The translations under genes and the position numbers were made by a program. Below are positions 13,824 through 22,531 of a stretch of 64,000 bases of DNA, one piece after another (position 1 is the first letter of the stretch; every line of letters starts with the position of its first letter). The notes beneath the pieces were generated by a model. That model did not search any database and had not been told where the DNA came from. It worked only from the letters and a program-made list of their open reading frames with translations. This DNA is from Lepus europaeus (lineage: Eukaryota; Chordata; Mammalia; Lagomorpha; Leporidae), in assembly GCF_033115175.1 (NCBI RefSeq), contig NW_026909196.1:2604001-2668000 (forward strand), read 5' to 3'.

Positions 13824-14479
13824 GAATTCCACACCAGTTTACTGGATATGACTGGAAGAAACCAGAAATATCCGGTTTTTTTTTGGCTAATTCAATCCCA
13901 GATATTGGTACAGACTCTGTGTTTGTGTATTCCTGATATTATCCATGGACTTTATTGTTTTGAATGGTTTTTTTATCAGGGAACATTTAATTTTGTTCTT
14001 GGAATCACTAATTGGTTCCACATGGAGACACCAGTTCTACACATTCGTATTTTCTAGGGAGAAAGCTAGAGGAACTGCGACATACAAACATGATATTTCT
14101 GTTTGTATAGATGACATTTTATGCACTTGCCCAACGAAAAGACTTTGCTTTTCTCCAAAACCATTTTTACTGTGATTTTTTTGGTTCATTGCATATGAAT
14201 TCCACACTACTTTGTCTGGATATGACTGGGTGATAACAGAAATATCCGGTTGTGTTTTGGCTAACTCAATCCGAAATATTGTGAAAGCCTCTGTGTTTCT
14301 GTTTTCTGGATATTATAAACGGACTATATTTTTTGAATGTTTTTTATCCGAGAACGTTTCATTTAGAGCTTTGATACAGTAATTGGTTCCACATGGAGAC
14401 AACAGCTCTACATGTTTTTATTTTCTAGGGAGAAAGCTAGAGAAACTGCGACAAACAAACATGATATTTCTGTTTGTAT
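13824..14479 (+). repeat. Third 2227-type unit, interrupted by the provirus
   Basis: The sequence follows copies 1 and 2 with scattered substitutions until it is cut by the retroviral insertion at 14480. It resumes after 22531 at the matching phase: the block ending TGCCTAATATAAAGAC is at about 22553-22568, equivalent to about 10042 in copy 1. After the provirus the unit skips one monomer relative to copies 1 and 2. Sequence near 22925-23170 corresponds to 10790-11050, so this copy has five monomers instead of six. Confidence 0.75.
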
Positions 14480-15073
14480 TGAGAGAATAAGGCAGGCTGG
14501 GTTTGAAATGGAGTTGCTTGAGCTAACTGCATACTGTTCTGCTTCTGTGCAAAACGGCTGGTCTTGCAAAATGCTTTTATAGGATAACTGAATTTTAGCT
14601 GAACTTGTAGCATGTGATAACCATTTTAGGAACTGTGTTAAGTTTTTGGGAACCATAAAAACAGAAGTTAATCGAAAATGTACCCAACCTATGTCCTGTA
14701 ATACCACGTTGACCCCCTATCCATGCTTGCTCAAGTAAAAATTGGAAAACCCCAAGGCACGTACAGCATGTAACTTGTTCCCTTTTGGAAACCCCCTGTA
14801 CTTTGTTCCTCTTTACCCTGGAAAATCCCTTTACCACGTGATCTTTTGTAATACTGTGGAAATATGCTAATATTGTGGTTTTAAGCCTTAAATACTCTGT
14901 GCGATTGATGATCGGGGCCTCTCTTTTTGCACTGCACCCGAGGGTGTTGTTGTGCTTTGAGACGGCCCATTTGCGCAAATGCAATAAACTTCCTCTTGCA
15001 ATTGCAGCGATTGGAGTGAAGTTTGTGTTTCTGGGGGTCCGGATTGTGGGACACCTGCTTAAGGGGTCTTACA
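14480..15073 (+). repeat. 5' LTR of the provirus
   Basis: The LTR spans 594 bp from TGAGAGAATAAGG to GGGGTCTTACA. A TATA-like TTAAATAC lies at 14888-14895 and the polyadenylation signal AATAAA at 14983-14988, so R lies between roughly 14915 and 15005. It differs from the 3' LTR at five places: two adjacent bases in TTTACC(AC/CT)GTG near 14835, ATC(G/A)GGG near 14913, TTGCA(G/A)CG near 15007 and GTG(A/G)AGT near 15019. Confidence 0.96.
14888..14895 (+). promoter_or_regulatory. TATA-like box of the 5' LTR
   Basis: TTAAATAC lies about 25 bases upstream of the likely start of R and about 90 bases upstream of AATAAA. The same octamer occurs at the same relative place in the 3' LTR (22346-22353) and in the solo LTR (52221-52228), so it is conserved across the family. 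Confidence 0.65.
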
Positions 15074-15078
15074 TTTCT

Positions 15079-15096
15079 TGGGGGCTCGTCCGGGAT
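15079..15096 (+). other. Primer binding site, tRNA-Pro type
   Basis: TGGGGGCTCGTCCGGGAT is the 18-base sequence complementary to the 3' end of tRNA-Pro, the primer used by most murine-type gammaretroviruses. It begins five bases after the LTR end (TTTCT spacer), slightly further than usual. The match is complete. Confidence 0.95.
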
Positions 15097-15134
15097 TCGA
15101 GACCCCAGACCCACGCTCCATTCTCCAATCGGAG

Positions 15135-15140
15135 GTAAGT
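15135..15140 (+). other. Probable major splice donor
   Basis: GGAG|GTAAGT at 15131-15140 is a near-consensus 5' splice site 61 bases after the LTR. This is the position expected for the donor used to make spliced env mRNA in gammaretroviruses. No acceptor was assigned. Confidence 0.7.
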
Positions 15141-15186
15141 CTTCACTGTTCTGTGTATTTCTGCGTGTTTTATTGTTTAGCTGTAC

Positions 15187-15213
15187 GGGCGCTAGGCGTC
15201 CGGGCGCTAGGCG
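15187..15213 (+). repeat. Direct repeat in the retroviral leader
   Basis: GGGCGCTAGGCG occurs twice, at 15187-15198 and 15202-15213, separated by TCC. Further on, GGCTGGCTAGGC is also repeated, near 15310 and 15369. The segment lies between the splice donor and gag, where the packaging signal sits in gammaretroviruses, and could fold into stems. A role in packaging is inference. Confidence 0.6.
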
Positions 15214-15274
15214 CCGAAAGAGTAGAGCCAGTAGTAGGAGAGGACAGACGTGTCCAAGACCCCTGGCTCGGGCC

Positions 15275-15505
15275 CTGGAGGATGCTCCAGTGGTGGTGTT
15301 CTGGGAGAGGCTGGCTAGGCCGCTCTCCCACCTGGTAGGGAAAAAGGCCTCCTTCCCCGGGAGAGGGCTGGCTAGGCAGCCGCTCCCGTCGGAAGTTTTG
15401 GTTTCAGTTTTGTCTCGGTTTGTTGTTGCGCACAGTGTCTTTGTGAGTCTTGTGATTGTTTTCTGTGTTCTAATATACTTTCCTTATTTGCCTTTCCCCT
15501 CCAAC
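15275..15505 (+). other. Candidate glycosylated-Gag leader (CUG start), 77 codons
   Basis: The frame upstream of the gag ATG is open without a stop from 15023 to 15505. In-frame CTG codons lie at 15275 (context GCCCTGG), 15311 (AGGCTGG) and 15332. The 77 codons from 15275 end in a strongly hydrophobic run, [14 protein letters not shown] at the end, only a few residues before the Gag methionine. Murine leukaemia-type viruses make a longer glycosylated Gag from an upstream CUG with a membrane anchor in this place. Initiation here is inferred from the open frame and hydrophobic segment. The frame could also be open by chance in this GC-rich leader, but the coincidence of length and anchor argues against that. 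Confidence 0.55.
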
Positions 15506-17188
15506 ATGGGACAGGAATTAACTACACCTTTAAGTCTTACTTTAGATCATTGGAGAGAGGTCCGGGAGCGGGCCCAAAACTTGTCTGTGAGAGTGCAGAA
15601 GAAGAACTGGACAAGTTTTTGTACGTCCGAGTGGCCAGCCTTCAATATCAGGTGGCCATGGGATGGGACTTTTGACTCTCGAATTATCTTACAGGTGAAG
15701 AGCCAGGTCTGTAGGGAAGGGAAAGAAGGGCACCCGGATCAAGTGCCCTATATCTTTGTGTGGGAGGACCTGGCACAATACCCCCCGAAATGGGTAAAAC
15801 CCTTTCTCCCGGCCGACCGAATCGTGGCGGGTGCCCTACCTGCCCTGCCTCCGTCCGTAACACCTTTAAAACCGCAACCCGCGGATCAGAGCGGGCTCCC
15901 GTCAGTTGACATCTTTGTGTGGGAAGACCCAGCGCAAAATTCGCTGGTTACCCCTGCCTCGACCCTTTACCCATTAAAGGAGTTAGACTCCCTCAAGGCA
16001 AAGAAACCCTCGGTCCTCCCGGGCGGGCAGGAGGATCTTTTGCTTTTTGACACCCCACCGCCTTACACACCCCTCCCGAGAGAGCCTACGGCACCTTCCC
16101 CGGATTCTACGCAGGGAGAAAGGGAGGAGGACCCCCCGGCTCGTTCAACCCCCATGAGTGCCAGGTTGCGCTTGCGTCGGGGAGGGGGGAGTGAGGGCGG
16201 GCAGTGGGAGGCTCAGGCTTTCCCACTCCGCTCAGTGGGGGGTCAGATGCAATACTGGCCGTTCTCAGCTTCAGATTTGTACAATTGGAAAACCCATAAC
16301 CCGCCTTTTTCTCAAGATCCACAAGCTTTGACAGGATTAATTGAACCTATTCTTTTAACCCACCAACCGACCTGGGATGACTGCCAGCAGCTCCTGCAGG
16401 CTCTCCTGACCACGGAGGAGAGACAGCGGGTTCTCACAGAAGCCCGGAAAAATGTTCCAGGGGACAACGGTCAACCTACCCAACTGCCGAACGAGATTGA
16501 TGCAGCATTCCCGTTGACCAGACCGGATTGGGATTTTAGTACGGCAGTCGGTAGGGAACGACTTCTCTATCGCCAGATTCTCCTGACAGGTCTCAGAGGG
16601 GCAGGGAGATGCCCCACCAATTTGGCTAAGGTACGTGCCATAACCCAGGGTAATGAGGAGACCACGGCGGGGTTTCTAGAAAGATTAATGGAGGGATACC
16701 GGATGTACACCCCGTTTGACCCCCAGGCTCCTGACTGGCAGTCGGATGTAATAATGTCTTTCATTGGCCAATCGGCCCCAGACATCGGAACGCGGCTGCA
16801 GAGACTGGAGGTCTTACAGGGTTATACATTGCAGGACCTCCTAAAAGAAGCAGAGAGAATCTTTAATAAGAGAGAAACTAAAGAAGAAAAGGAGGAAAGA
16901 ATGCAAAAAGAACAGGATCAGAGAGACAAAAAGAAAAATAGGGAACTAGCTAAAATCTTGGTCACCGCAGTGAGCGAATCTAATAGGCAGGATAGGTCAG
17001 GCTATGGTAGAGGTCAGACAAAGAAATACCCGGGAGACAATAATAGACCGCGGATAGAGCGAGACCAGTGTGTGTACTGTAAGGAAAGAGGACACTGGGC
17101 CAGAGACTGTCCAAATAAAAATGCCACCAGAAGAAGAAAGGAGACTGACATTCCGGTCCTTCCCCTGGGGGAAGAGGACGATGACTAG
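15506..17188 (+). CDS. gag: Gag polyprotein, open, 560 residues
   Basis: Gag builds the virion. The frame starts at MGQ (glycine 2 is the expected myristoylation site) and runs 560 codons to TAG at 17186-17188. In order it shows a matrix region; a proline-rich p12-like region with late-domain motifs PPPY (residue 184) and PTAP (residue 194); a capsid beginning near residue 240 (PLRSVGG); the major homology region at residues 381-399 (QGNEE...[10 protein letters not shown]); a charged K/E-rich stretch; and one CCHC zinc knuckle at residues 522-535 ([14 protein letters not shown]). The length is slightly above the usual ~540. An IFVWED motif is duplicated at 15752 and 15911. No stop or frameshift was found, in contrast to pol and env. 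It ends in the UAG that gammaretroviruses read through to make Gag-Pol. The upstream open frame would permit a longer form, but the MGQ start is clear. Confidence 0.95.
   Translation: MGQELTTPLSLTLDHWREVRERAQNLSVRVQKKNWTSFCTSEWPAFNIRWPWDGTFDSRIILQVKSQVCREGKEGHPDQVPYIFVWEDLAQYPPKWVKPFLPADRIVAGALPALPPSVTPLKPQPADQSGLPSVDIFVWEDPAQNSLVTPASTLYPLKELDSLKAKKPSVLPGGQEDLLLFDTPPPYTPLPREPTAPSPDSTQGEREEDPPARSTPMSARLRLRRGGGSEGGQWEAQAFPLRSVGGQMQYWPFSASDLYNWKTHNPPFSQDPQALTGLIEPILLTHQPTWDDCQQLLQALLTTEERQRVLTEARKNVPGDNGQPTQLPNEIDAAFPLTRPDWDFSTAVGRERLLYRQILLTGLRGAGRCPTNLAKVRAITQGNEETTAGFLERLMEGYRMYTPFDPQAPDWQSDVIMSFIGQSAPDIGTRLQRLEVLQGYTLQDLLKEAERIFNKRETKEEKEERMQKEQDQRDKKKNRELAKILVTAVSESNRQDRSGYGRGQTKKYPGDNNRPRIERDQCVYCKERGHWARDCPNKNATRRRKETDIPVLPLGEEDDD
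15752..15937 (+). repeat. Duplicated 27-bp coding motif within gag
   Basis: Positions 15752-15778 and 15911-15937 are 23 of 27 bases identical and in the same frame. They encode IFVWEDLAQ and IFVWEDPAQ. The first copy sits in the matrix region at the place where the family normally has one such motif. The second lies 159 bases downstream in the proline-rich linker. Flanking sequence is not clearly duplicated. Confidence 0.75.
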
Positions 17189-17250
17189 GGGGGTCAGGGC
17201 CAGGAGCCTCCCCCTGAGCCCTGGGTAACCCTGAGAGTGGGAGGCAGGCC
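17186..17250 (+). promoter_or_regulatory. Gag-pol UAG readthrough region
   Basis: The gag stop TAG is followed in the same frame by GGGGGGTCAGGGCCAGGAGC and then a C-rich/G-rich stretch to about 17250. Gammaretroviruses suppress this UAG at low frequency with the help of a downstream pseudoknot. The G-rich 8-base spacer and the following complementary GC-rich segments (CCAGGAG..., CCCTGGG) are in keeping with it. Folding was not computed. Confidence 0.7.
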
Positions 17251-20200
17251 GGTCACATTCATGGTGGATACTGGAGCTCAGCACTCTGTCTTAAACAAAA
17301 ATATTGGCCCCCTTAGCTCAAAAACTTCTTGCGTCCAGGGAGCGACTGGAAGAAAAATGTACTGATGGACCACAGAACGACAGGTAGATCTAGCTACTGG
17401 CCAAGTCACCCACTCATTTCTTTTAGTACCAGACTGCCCATACCCCTTATTAGGAAGAGACTTGCTATCTAAGTTGGGAGCTCAGATTCATTTCCAGAAG
17501 GAAGGGGCCTCAGTGACAGACTCAGGGGGGCGCCTTCTGCAAGTATTGACTTTACAATTAAGAGATGAACATCGTCTATATGACGAAGAAAAAATAAAAA
17601 CCCCACTAGCCCCTGAGTGGATCGAAAAGTTCCCGAGTTCTTGGGCAGAGACCGGAGGAATAGGATTAGCAATTCAGCAGCCACCCATAATAGTAAATGT
17701 AAAGCCTACCGCTGAACCAATATCTGTACGGCAGTATCCTATGACCAAGGAAGCAAAGGATGGAATCCGGCCCCACATTAAGAGACTGCTGGACTTGGGA
17801 ATATTAAAACCCTGCCAATCCCCTTGGAACACACCCTTACTGCCGGTACGGAAACCAGGCACCAATGACTTCCGACCTGTGCAGGACTTACGCGAGGTAA
17901 ATCGTCGGGTTGAAGACATTCACCCGACCGTGCCAAATCCGTACAACTTGCTGAGCACTTTGCCTCCATCGCGCACTTGGTATACGGTGCTAGATTTAAA
18001 AGATGCTTTCTTCTGTCTGAGATTGAGCCCCCAGAGCCAACCCTTGTTCGCATTCGAATGGAAGGACCCAGAGACTGGATTCTCAGGGCAATTGACTTGG
18101 ACCAGACTCCCACAAGGATTTAAAAATTCGCCCACACTATTTGATGAGGCCTTACATCATGACTTGGCAAGCTTCAGGGTGAGTAACCCTCAATGGACTC
18201 TCTTACAGTATGTGGGTGACTTACTCCTGGCAGCAGAAACCGAAGCAGACTGTAAACAAGGCACGGAATCCCTGCTCCAAAAGCTAGGCGAGCTGGGATA
18301 TCGCGCCTCTGCCAAAAAGGCCCAAATATGTGCCTGACAGGTAGTCTACCTGGGTTATAAATTAAGAGGGGGCAGGAGGTGGCTAACGGAGGGACGTAAA
18401 CAGGCGGTGGCGCTTATACCCCCACCTAAAAACCCACGCCAGTTGAGGGAATTTCTGGGAAGTGCCGGCTTCTGCCGCCTGTGGATTCCTGGGTTTGTGG
18501 AGATTGCGGCTTCCCTATATCCCCTCACGAAAAACAATTCCCCTTACATCTGGGGAGAAGAACAGCAGTTGGCCTTCGATAAACTAAAAAAGGCCCTCTT
18601 GGAAGCCCCCGCACTAAGCCTGCCTGACCCCAACAAGCCTTTTACCCTATATATAGACGAAAGAGGGGGGATTGCAAAGGGAGTCTTGACCCAAAAATTA
18701 GGGCCTTGGAAGAGGCCGGTGGCCTATTTTTCGAAGAAATTGGACAGTGTCGCCTTTGGGTGGCCCCCTTGTCTCCGCATGATAGCGGCAGTGGCCACGA
18801 TTGTAAAAGATTCTGACAAACTGACTCTGGGACAGCCACTGACCGTAGTGACGTCTCATGCTATTGAGACGGTCATACGTCAGCCACCTGATCGATGGCT
18901 ATCAAATGCCAGAGTTACCCACTACCAAGCAATGTTACTCAACCCCGAGCGCATCCGGTTTGGAACGACGGCCTCTCTCAACCCCGCCACTCTACTGCCG
19001 GAACCAGGAGACCATACGCAGGTCAGCCACAATTGCCAACAGGTGCTGGCTGAAGTCTATGGGGCCCGTGAGGACTTGACAGATCAGCCCCTGCCAGACG
19101 CGGAGTACACCTGGTATACAGATGGCAGCAGCTTCCTCCATCAAGGTGAGAGGAGGGCAGGGGCGGCGGTGGTCGATGGGAAGACTGTTGTTTGGGCCTC
19201 TGCTTTACCACCAGGCACTTCAGCACAGAAAGCTGAGTTGGTAGCTCTGACTGAGGCCTTAAAACAGGCAAAAGGGAAGAGGGTAAACATTTATACGGAC
19301 AGTCGATACGCCTTCGCTACGGCGCATGTGCATGGTGAAATATATAAAAGAAGGGGACTGCTTACTTCAGGAGGCAGAGAAATTAAAAATAAGCAGGAAA
19401 TCCTAGACCTCCTACAGGCCCTCTTCTTGCCAAAGAAGGTGAGCATCATACATTGCCCAGGCCACCAAAAAGGAGAGGACCCAGTGGCACAGGGTAACCG
19501 GATGGCGGATGAGGTGGCCAGAACTAGTGCCTTGGGTAGCTACGTGTTAAACATTGATGCGCAAGACCCTCCCAGCCGGGGGCCGGAATGGACTTATACC
19601 GAACAAGATGTGGCAGCCATACAAAGGCTAGGGGGAATTTATGACGAGACCACTAAAAGCTGGAAAATACAGGACAAAGTCGTGCTGCCCACAAAAGAAA
19701 CTAGAAGATTAGTGCAAGATCTACATAGATGGACACATTTAGGGTATAAGAAACTAAAGACCTTGCTGGATAGGGAGGAGATTTCTCATTTTTTATTGGG
19801 GCTAAATGCAGCAGTAAAACAAACCATAGAGGCCTGCATCCCATGCGCCAAGGTAAATCCCAGATGTTTTAAAGTACCTGAAGGAGTCCGGGTACGGGGA
19901 GCTAGGCCTGGAACTAATTGGGAGGTAGATTTCACAGAGGTCCGCCCAAGCAAATATGGGATTAAGTACCTTCTAGTGTTCGTAGATACCTTTTCCGGCT
20001 GGCCTGAAGCATTTCCAGTAAAGAAGGAGGCGGCACAAGTCGTGGTTAAGAAGCTACTAGAAGAAATCTTCCCGCGGTTTGGCTTACCTAAGGTATTGGG
20101 GTCGGATAATGGACCCGCCTTCATCTCCTGGGTAAGTCAGTTGGTGACCAAAGTGCTGGGGGTTGATTGGAAATTGCATTGTGCGTACAGGCCCCAGAGT

Positions 20201-20794
20201 TCAGGTCAGGTAGAACGAATGAACAGGACAATTAAGGAGACCTTGACTAAATTGACAATGGAGACTGGCACTAGAGACTGGGTCGAACTGCTGCTGATGG
20301 CTTTGTTTAGGGCTCGTAACACACCTTCTGTATGTGGACTAACACCCTATGAAATATTGTACGGAGGCCCTCCACCCGCGGCAGATTTGTTGGGACCCAG
20401 TATTGACTCATTTGCAACATCCTCTACTTTGCAGACCGGCTTCCGTGCCTTGCAGCTGATCCACAGGCATATAGGGAAGCAGCTGGCTGCCGTATACCAG
20501 TCCAAGTGCCCCGTGCTCCCGCATTCGTTCCAGATTGGGGACATTGTCTACGTCCGCAGGCACCAGACTAAGACGCTTGAACCACGTTGGAAAGGACCCT
20601 ACACAGTATTATTGACCACGCCGACCGCGATAAAGGTAGACGGAATTGCCGCCTGGATACACGTGTCACACGTCAAGAGGGCGGCAGCTGAACAGAAACA
20701 AGAGACCGACAGCCCTGCCGACAAGCCGACACCAAAATGGAAACTACAACGTACTCAAAACCCACTCAAGATAAGAATTTCAAAAACTGTCTAG
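17189..20794 (+). pseudogene. pol: Pol polyprotein, two in-frame stops, altered RT active site
   Basis: The frame continues from gag for 1201 codons to TAG at 20792-20794, full family length with no frameshift. Protease has its DTGA active site at 17267-17278. Reverse transcriptase retains LDLKDAFF (catalytic Asp codon at 17993) and LPQGFKNSP, but the second catalytic motif reads YVGD (18209-18220), with glycine (codon 18215-18217) where the family has the first Asp of YxDD. RNase H keeps its acidic residues (YTDGSS at 19115, [24 protein letters not shown]). Integrase has its H-H-C-C residues (codons at 19724, 19736, 19835, 19844) and D,D(35)E (19928, 20105, 20213). TGA codons interrupt protease at 17363-17365 and the RT connection region at 18335-18337. 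The product cannot be made intact and RT would be inactive in any case. RNase H and integrase lie in one unbroken stretch after 18337. Confidence 0.95.
18209..18220 (+). other. RT catalytic motif changed to YVGD
   Basis: The codons TAT GTG GGT GAC stand where reverse transcriptases have Y-x-D-D. The first of the two metal-binding aspartates is glycine. These residues bind the catalytic magnesium ions, so polymerase activity is expected to be lost. The surrounding LLQ and LLLAAETE are conserved. Confidence 0.93.
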
Positions 20795-21897
20795 TACTAC
20801 TTATAATTTTCTTTACCCCTATTATGGGCGGCCCACATGCCCCGGTGAGGCTCACGTGGGAGGTGCAATCTGGTACCACGGAGGTCGTGTGGTCTGTTAC
20901 CCGCGTGGCCCCCTCCGGGACATGGTGGCCTGCCTTACACCCTGATGTATGTAAGCTAGTAGAGGGAATGGACAACTGGGATACACCTGATGGGAGCCTG
21001 GCTAAACCCCCAGGAAACCCCACCCGCCCCGCTAGAGGGCGGATCCCCGTAGTCTATGGTGTCGCGTTCGCCCCTGGTGCATTGGTCCATGGCCCCGCGC
21101 GGCTTGGGTGCGGGTCTAAGATAAAAAGATGCCAGTTACAACAACAAGAGTTTTATGTGTGCCCTAAGGATGGCAGGTCTACAAAAGAAAAGAGGCGATG
21201 CGGGGGAGCAGAATCTTTCTACTGTAAGGCCTGGGGATGTGAGACCACTGGTCACGCATATTGGAAACCCTCCTCTAGTTGGGATTGGATTACTGTACAC
21301 CGTAATTTTATTCCTGGAAGAGATCCCAACTGCTCTATGCCCCTTAATATTTCCTTCACAGAAAAAGGAAAAAAGGCCAACATTACTAACTGGAAAAGGG
21401 GAAGAACATGGGGCTTAAGGTTTTATGTTTCTGACTACAATCCTGGGCTCCTATTTAAAATCCAACTTAAAGAGGAAGCCCTTCCCCAAATCAGAGGTCC
21501 CAGTGTGTTAGGGAGGTGGGAGGATCAAAGGTCATGGCCTGCATTGTCCGGATGAGGGCCCGTGACTGTAGTCGTAACCTCAACTTCCCACCAAAGGCCT
21601 GTACCTAGGGCCACAACTATAGGATCCCAGAGCCAACCCACGACCTTTACACCCTCCCAGACGGCAAATAAATCTAAAAGTTTTAATTCGACTAATTTGT
21701 CCCCTACTGTATGGCCGGATACTTTTTTAATAGTACTACTTTTAATTTTAGTTTTTGTAATACATGGGCTTTCTGCTGCCGCCCATGCCATGGTCCTAGC
21801 CTGGCAGGACCGAAGGCAGGACCGAAGGCAGGACCGAAGGCAGGACCAAAGTGTTGAGACCGAAAGCATAGAGGAAATGTATACAGATATTCTTTAA
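20737..21897 (+). pseudogene. env: Env, internally deleted and interrupted by a stop
   Basis: The frame starts at an ATG overlapping the end of pol by 58 bases, as usual in gammaretroviruses. An N-terminal hydrophobic signal ([14 protein letters not shown]) precedes a surface-subunit receptor-binding region rich in cysteine, with WGCETTGHAYWKPSSSWD-like family sequence and N-glycosylation sites NCS, NIS and NIT. A TGA at 21553-21555 ends it after 272 codons. The same frame is then open to TAA at 21895-21897. It carries a Thr/Pro/Ser-rich hinge, followed directly by a membrane-spanning run (FLIVLLLILVFVI, about 21724-21770) and a short tail. The CxxC region of the surface subunit, the cleavage site, fusion peptide and immunosuppressive/CX6CC ectodomain are absent. 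The whole frame is 386 codons against about 650 in the family. A protein stopped at 272 residues would be a secreted receptor-binding fragment at most. Confidence 0.9.
21803..21850 (+). repeat. 12-bp tandem repeat in the env tail
   Basis: GGCAGGACCGAA is repeated four times head to tail (the last copy ends CAAA). It keeps the env frame and encodes QDRR units. The likely source is replication slippage in the cytoplasmic-tail region. Confidence 0.9.
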
Positions 21898-21922
21898 AAT
21901 TTTAAGATTAAAATTTGCAAAT

Positions 21923-21937
21923 AAAAAGAGGAGGGAA
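21923..21937 (+). other. Polypurine tract
   Basis: AAAAAGAGGAGGGAA lies immediately before the TG of the 3' LTR. This is the plus-strand primer site in the expected place and of typical composition. Confidence 0.93.
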
Positions 21938-22531
21938 TGAGAGAATAAGGCAGGCTGGGTTTGAAATGGAGTTGCTTGAGCTAACTGCATACTGTTCTGC
22001 TTCTGTGCAAAACGGCTGGTCTTGCAAAATGCTTTTATAGGATAACTGAATTTTAGCTGAACTTGTAGCATGTGATAACCATTTTAGGAACTGTGTTAAG
22101 TTTTTGGGAACCATAAAAACAGAAGTTAATCGAAAATGTACCCAACCTATGTCCTGTAATACCACGTTGACCCCCTATCCATGCTTGCTCAAGTAAAAAT
22201 TGGAAAACCCCAAGGCACGTACAGCATGTAACTTGTTCCCTTTTGGAAACCCCCTGTACTTTGTTCCTCTTTACCCTGGAAAATCCCTTTACCCTGTGAT
22301 CTTTTGTAATACTGTGGAAATATGCTAATATTGTGGTTTTAAGCCTTAAATACTCTGTGCGATTGATGATCAGGGCCTCTCTTTTTGCACTGCACCCGAG
22401 GGTGTTGTTGTGCTTTGAGACGGCCCATTTGCGCAAATGCAATAAACTTCCTCTTGCAATTGCAACGATTGGAGTGGAGTTTGTGTTTCTGGGGGTCCGG
22501 ATTGTGGGACACCTGCTTAAGGGGTCTTACA
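21938..22531 (+). repeat. 3' LTR of the provirus
   Basis: The LTR is 594 bp from TGAGAGAATAAGG to GGGGTCTTACA, the same length as the 5' LTR with five base differences. A TATA-like TTAAATAC is at 22346-22353 and AATAAA at 22441-22446. It is followed by GTAC (22532-22535), the partner of GTAT before the 5' LTR. Confidence 0.96.

Larger units (their letters stand above)
1..14479 (+). repeat. Satellite array, ~371-bp monomer, left block
   Basis: The stretch is an unbroken run of about 39 monomers of roughly 371 bp, all in one orientation. Each monomer contains the recognisable blocks GGGAACATTTAATTTTGT, CTAGGGAGAAAGCTAGAGGA, AACAAACATGATATTTCTG, TTTGCTTTTCTCCAAAACCA and CCGGAAATATCCGG in this order. 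Monomers differ by point changes and small indels, and local segments are duplicated as multiples of the monomer: 735 bp near 1480/2215, 1485 bp between 5720 and 7205, and 2227 bp from about 9370. Open frames of 60-150 codons recur at the same phase in many monomers, but they are broken by indels in others and carry no recognisable domain. I see no gene. The family may be the ~375-bp rabbit centromeric satellite; that identification is from memory. Confidence 0.93.
14480..22531 (+). mobile_element. Endogenous gammaretrovirus-like provirus (8052 bp)
   Basis: The order is 5' LTR, tRNA-Pro primer site, splice donor, gag, UAG, pol, overlapping env, polypurine tract, 3' LTR. This is a simple gammaretrovirus layout. 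Both LTRs are 594 bp, begin TG and end CA. They are flanked by GTAT at 14476-14479 and GTAC at 22532-22535, a 4-bp target duplication with one change. Gag is open. Pol is full length in one frame but carries TGA at 17363-17365 and 18335-18337 and an altered YxDD motif. Env lacks the C-terminal part of the surface subunit and most of the transmembrane subunit. I counted five mismatches between the LTRs (0.84%). The element is defective as it stands. Similarity to Moloney-MLV/FeLV-type viruses is from motif recognition; no database search was possible. Confidence 0.96.

Noticed and set aside
8690-14175. Recurrent ~98-codon plus-strand frames beginning MFW(L)TQSQIL, once per monomer
   Set aside because: They repeat because the monomer repeats. 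Many monomers break the frame with indels or stops, composition is simple AT-rich, and no domain, signal or conserved start context is visible.
14408-14984. Minus-strand frames of 99 and 129 codons across the 5' LTR (also at 21908-22442 in the 3' LTR)
   Set aside because: They are antisense to LTR control sequence and appear twice only because the LTR is duplicated; no homology is recognised.
17674-18135. Minus-strand frames of 81-111 codons over pol
   Set aside because: Shadow frames of the pol coding strand; codon periodicity and motifs belong to the plus strand.
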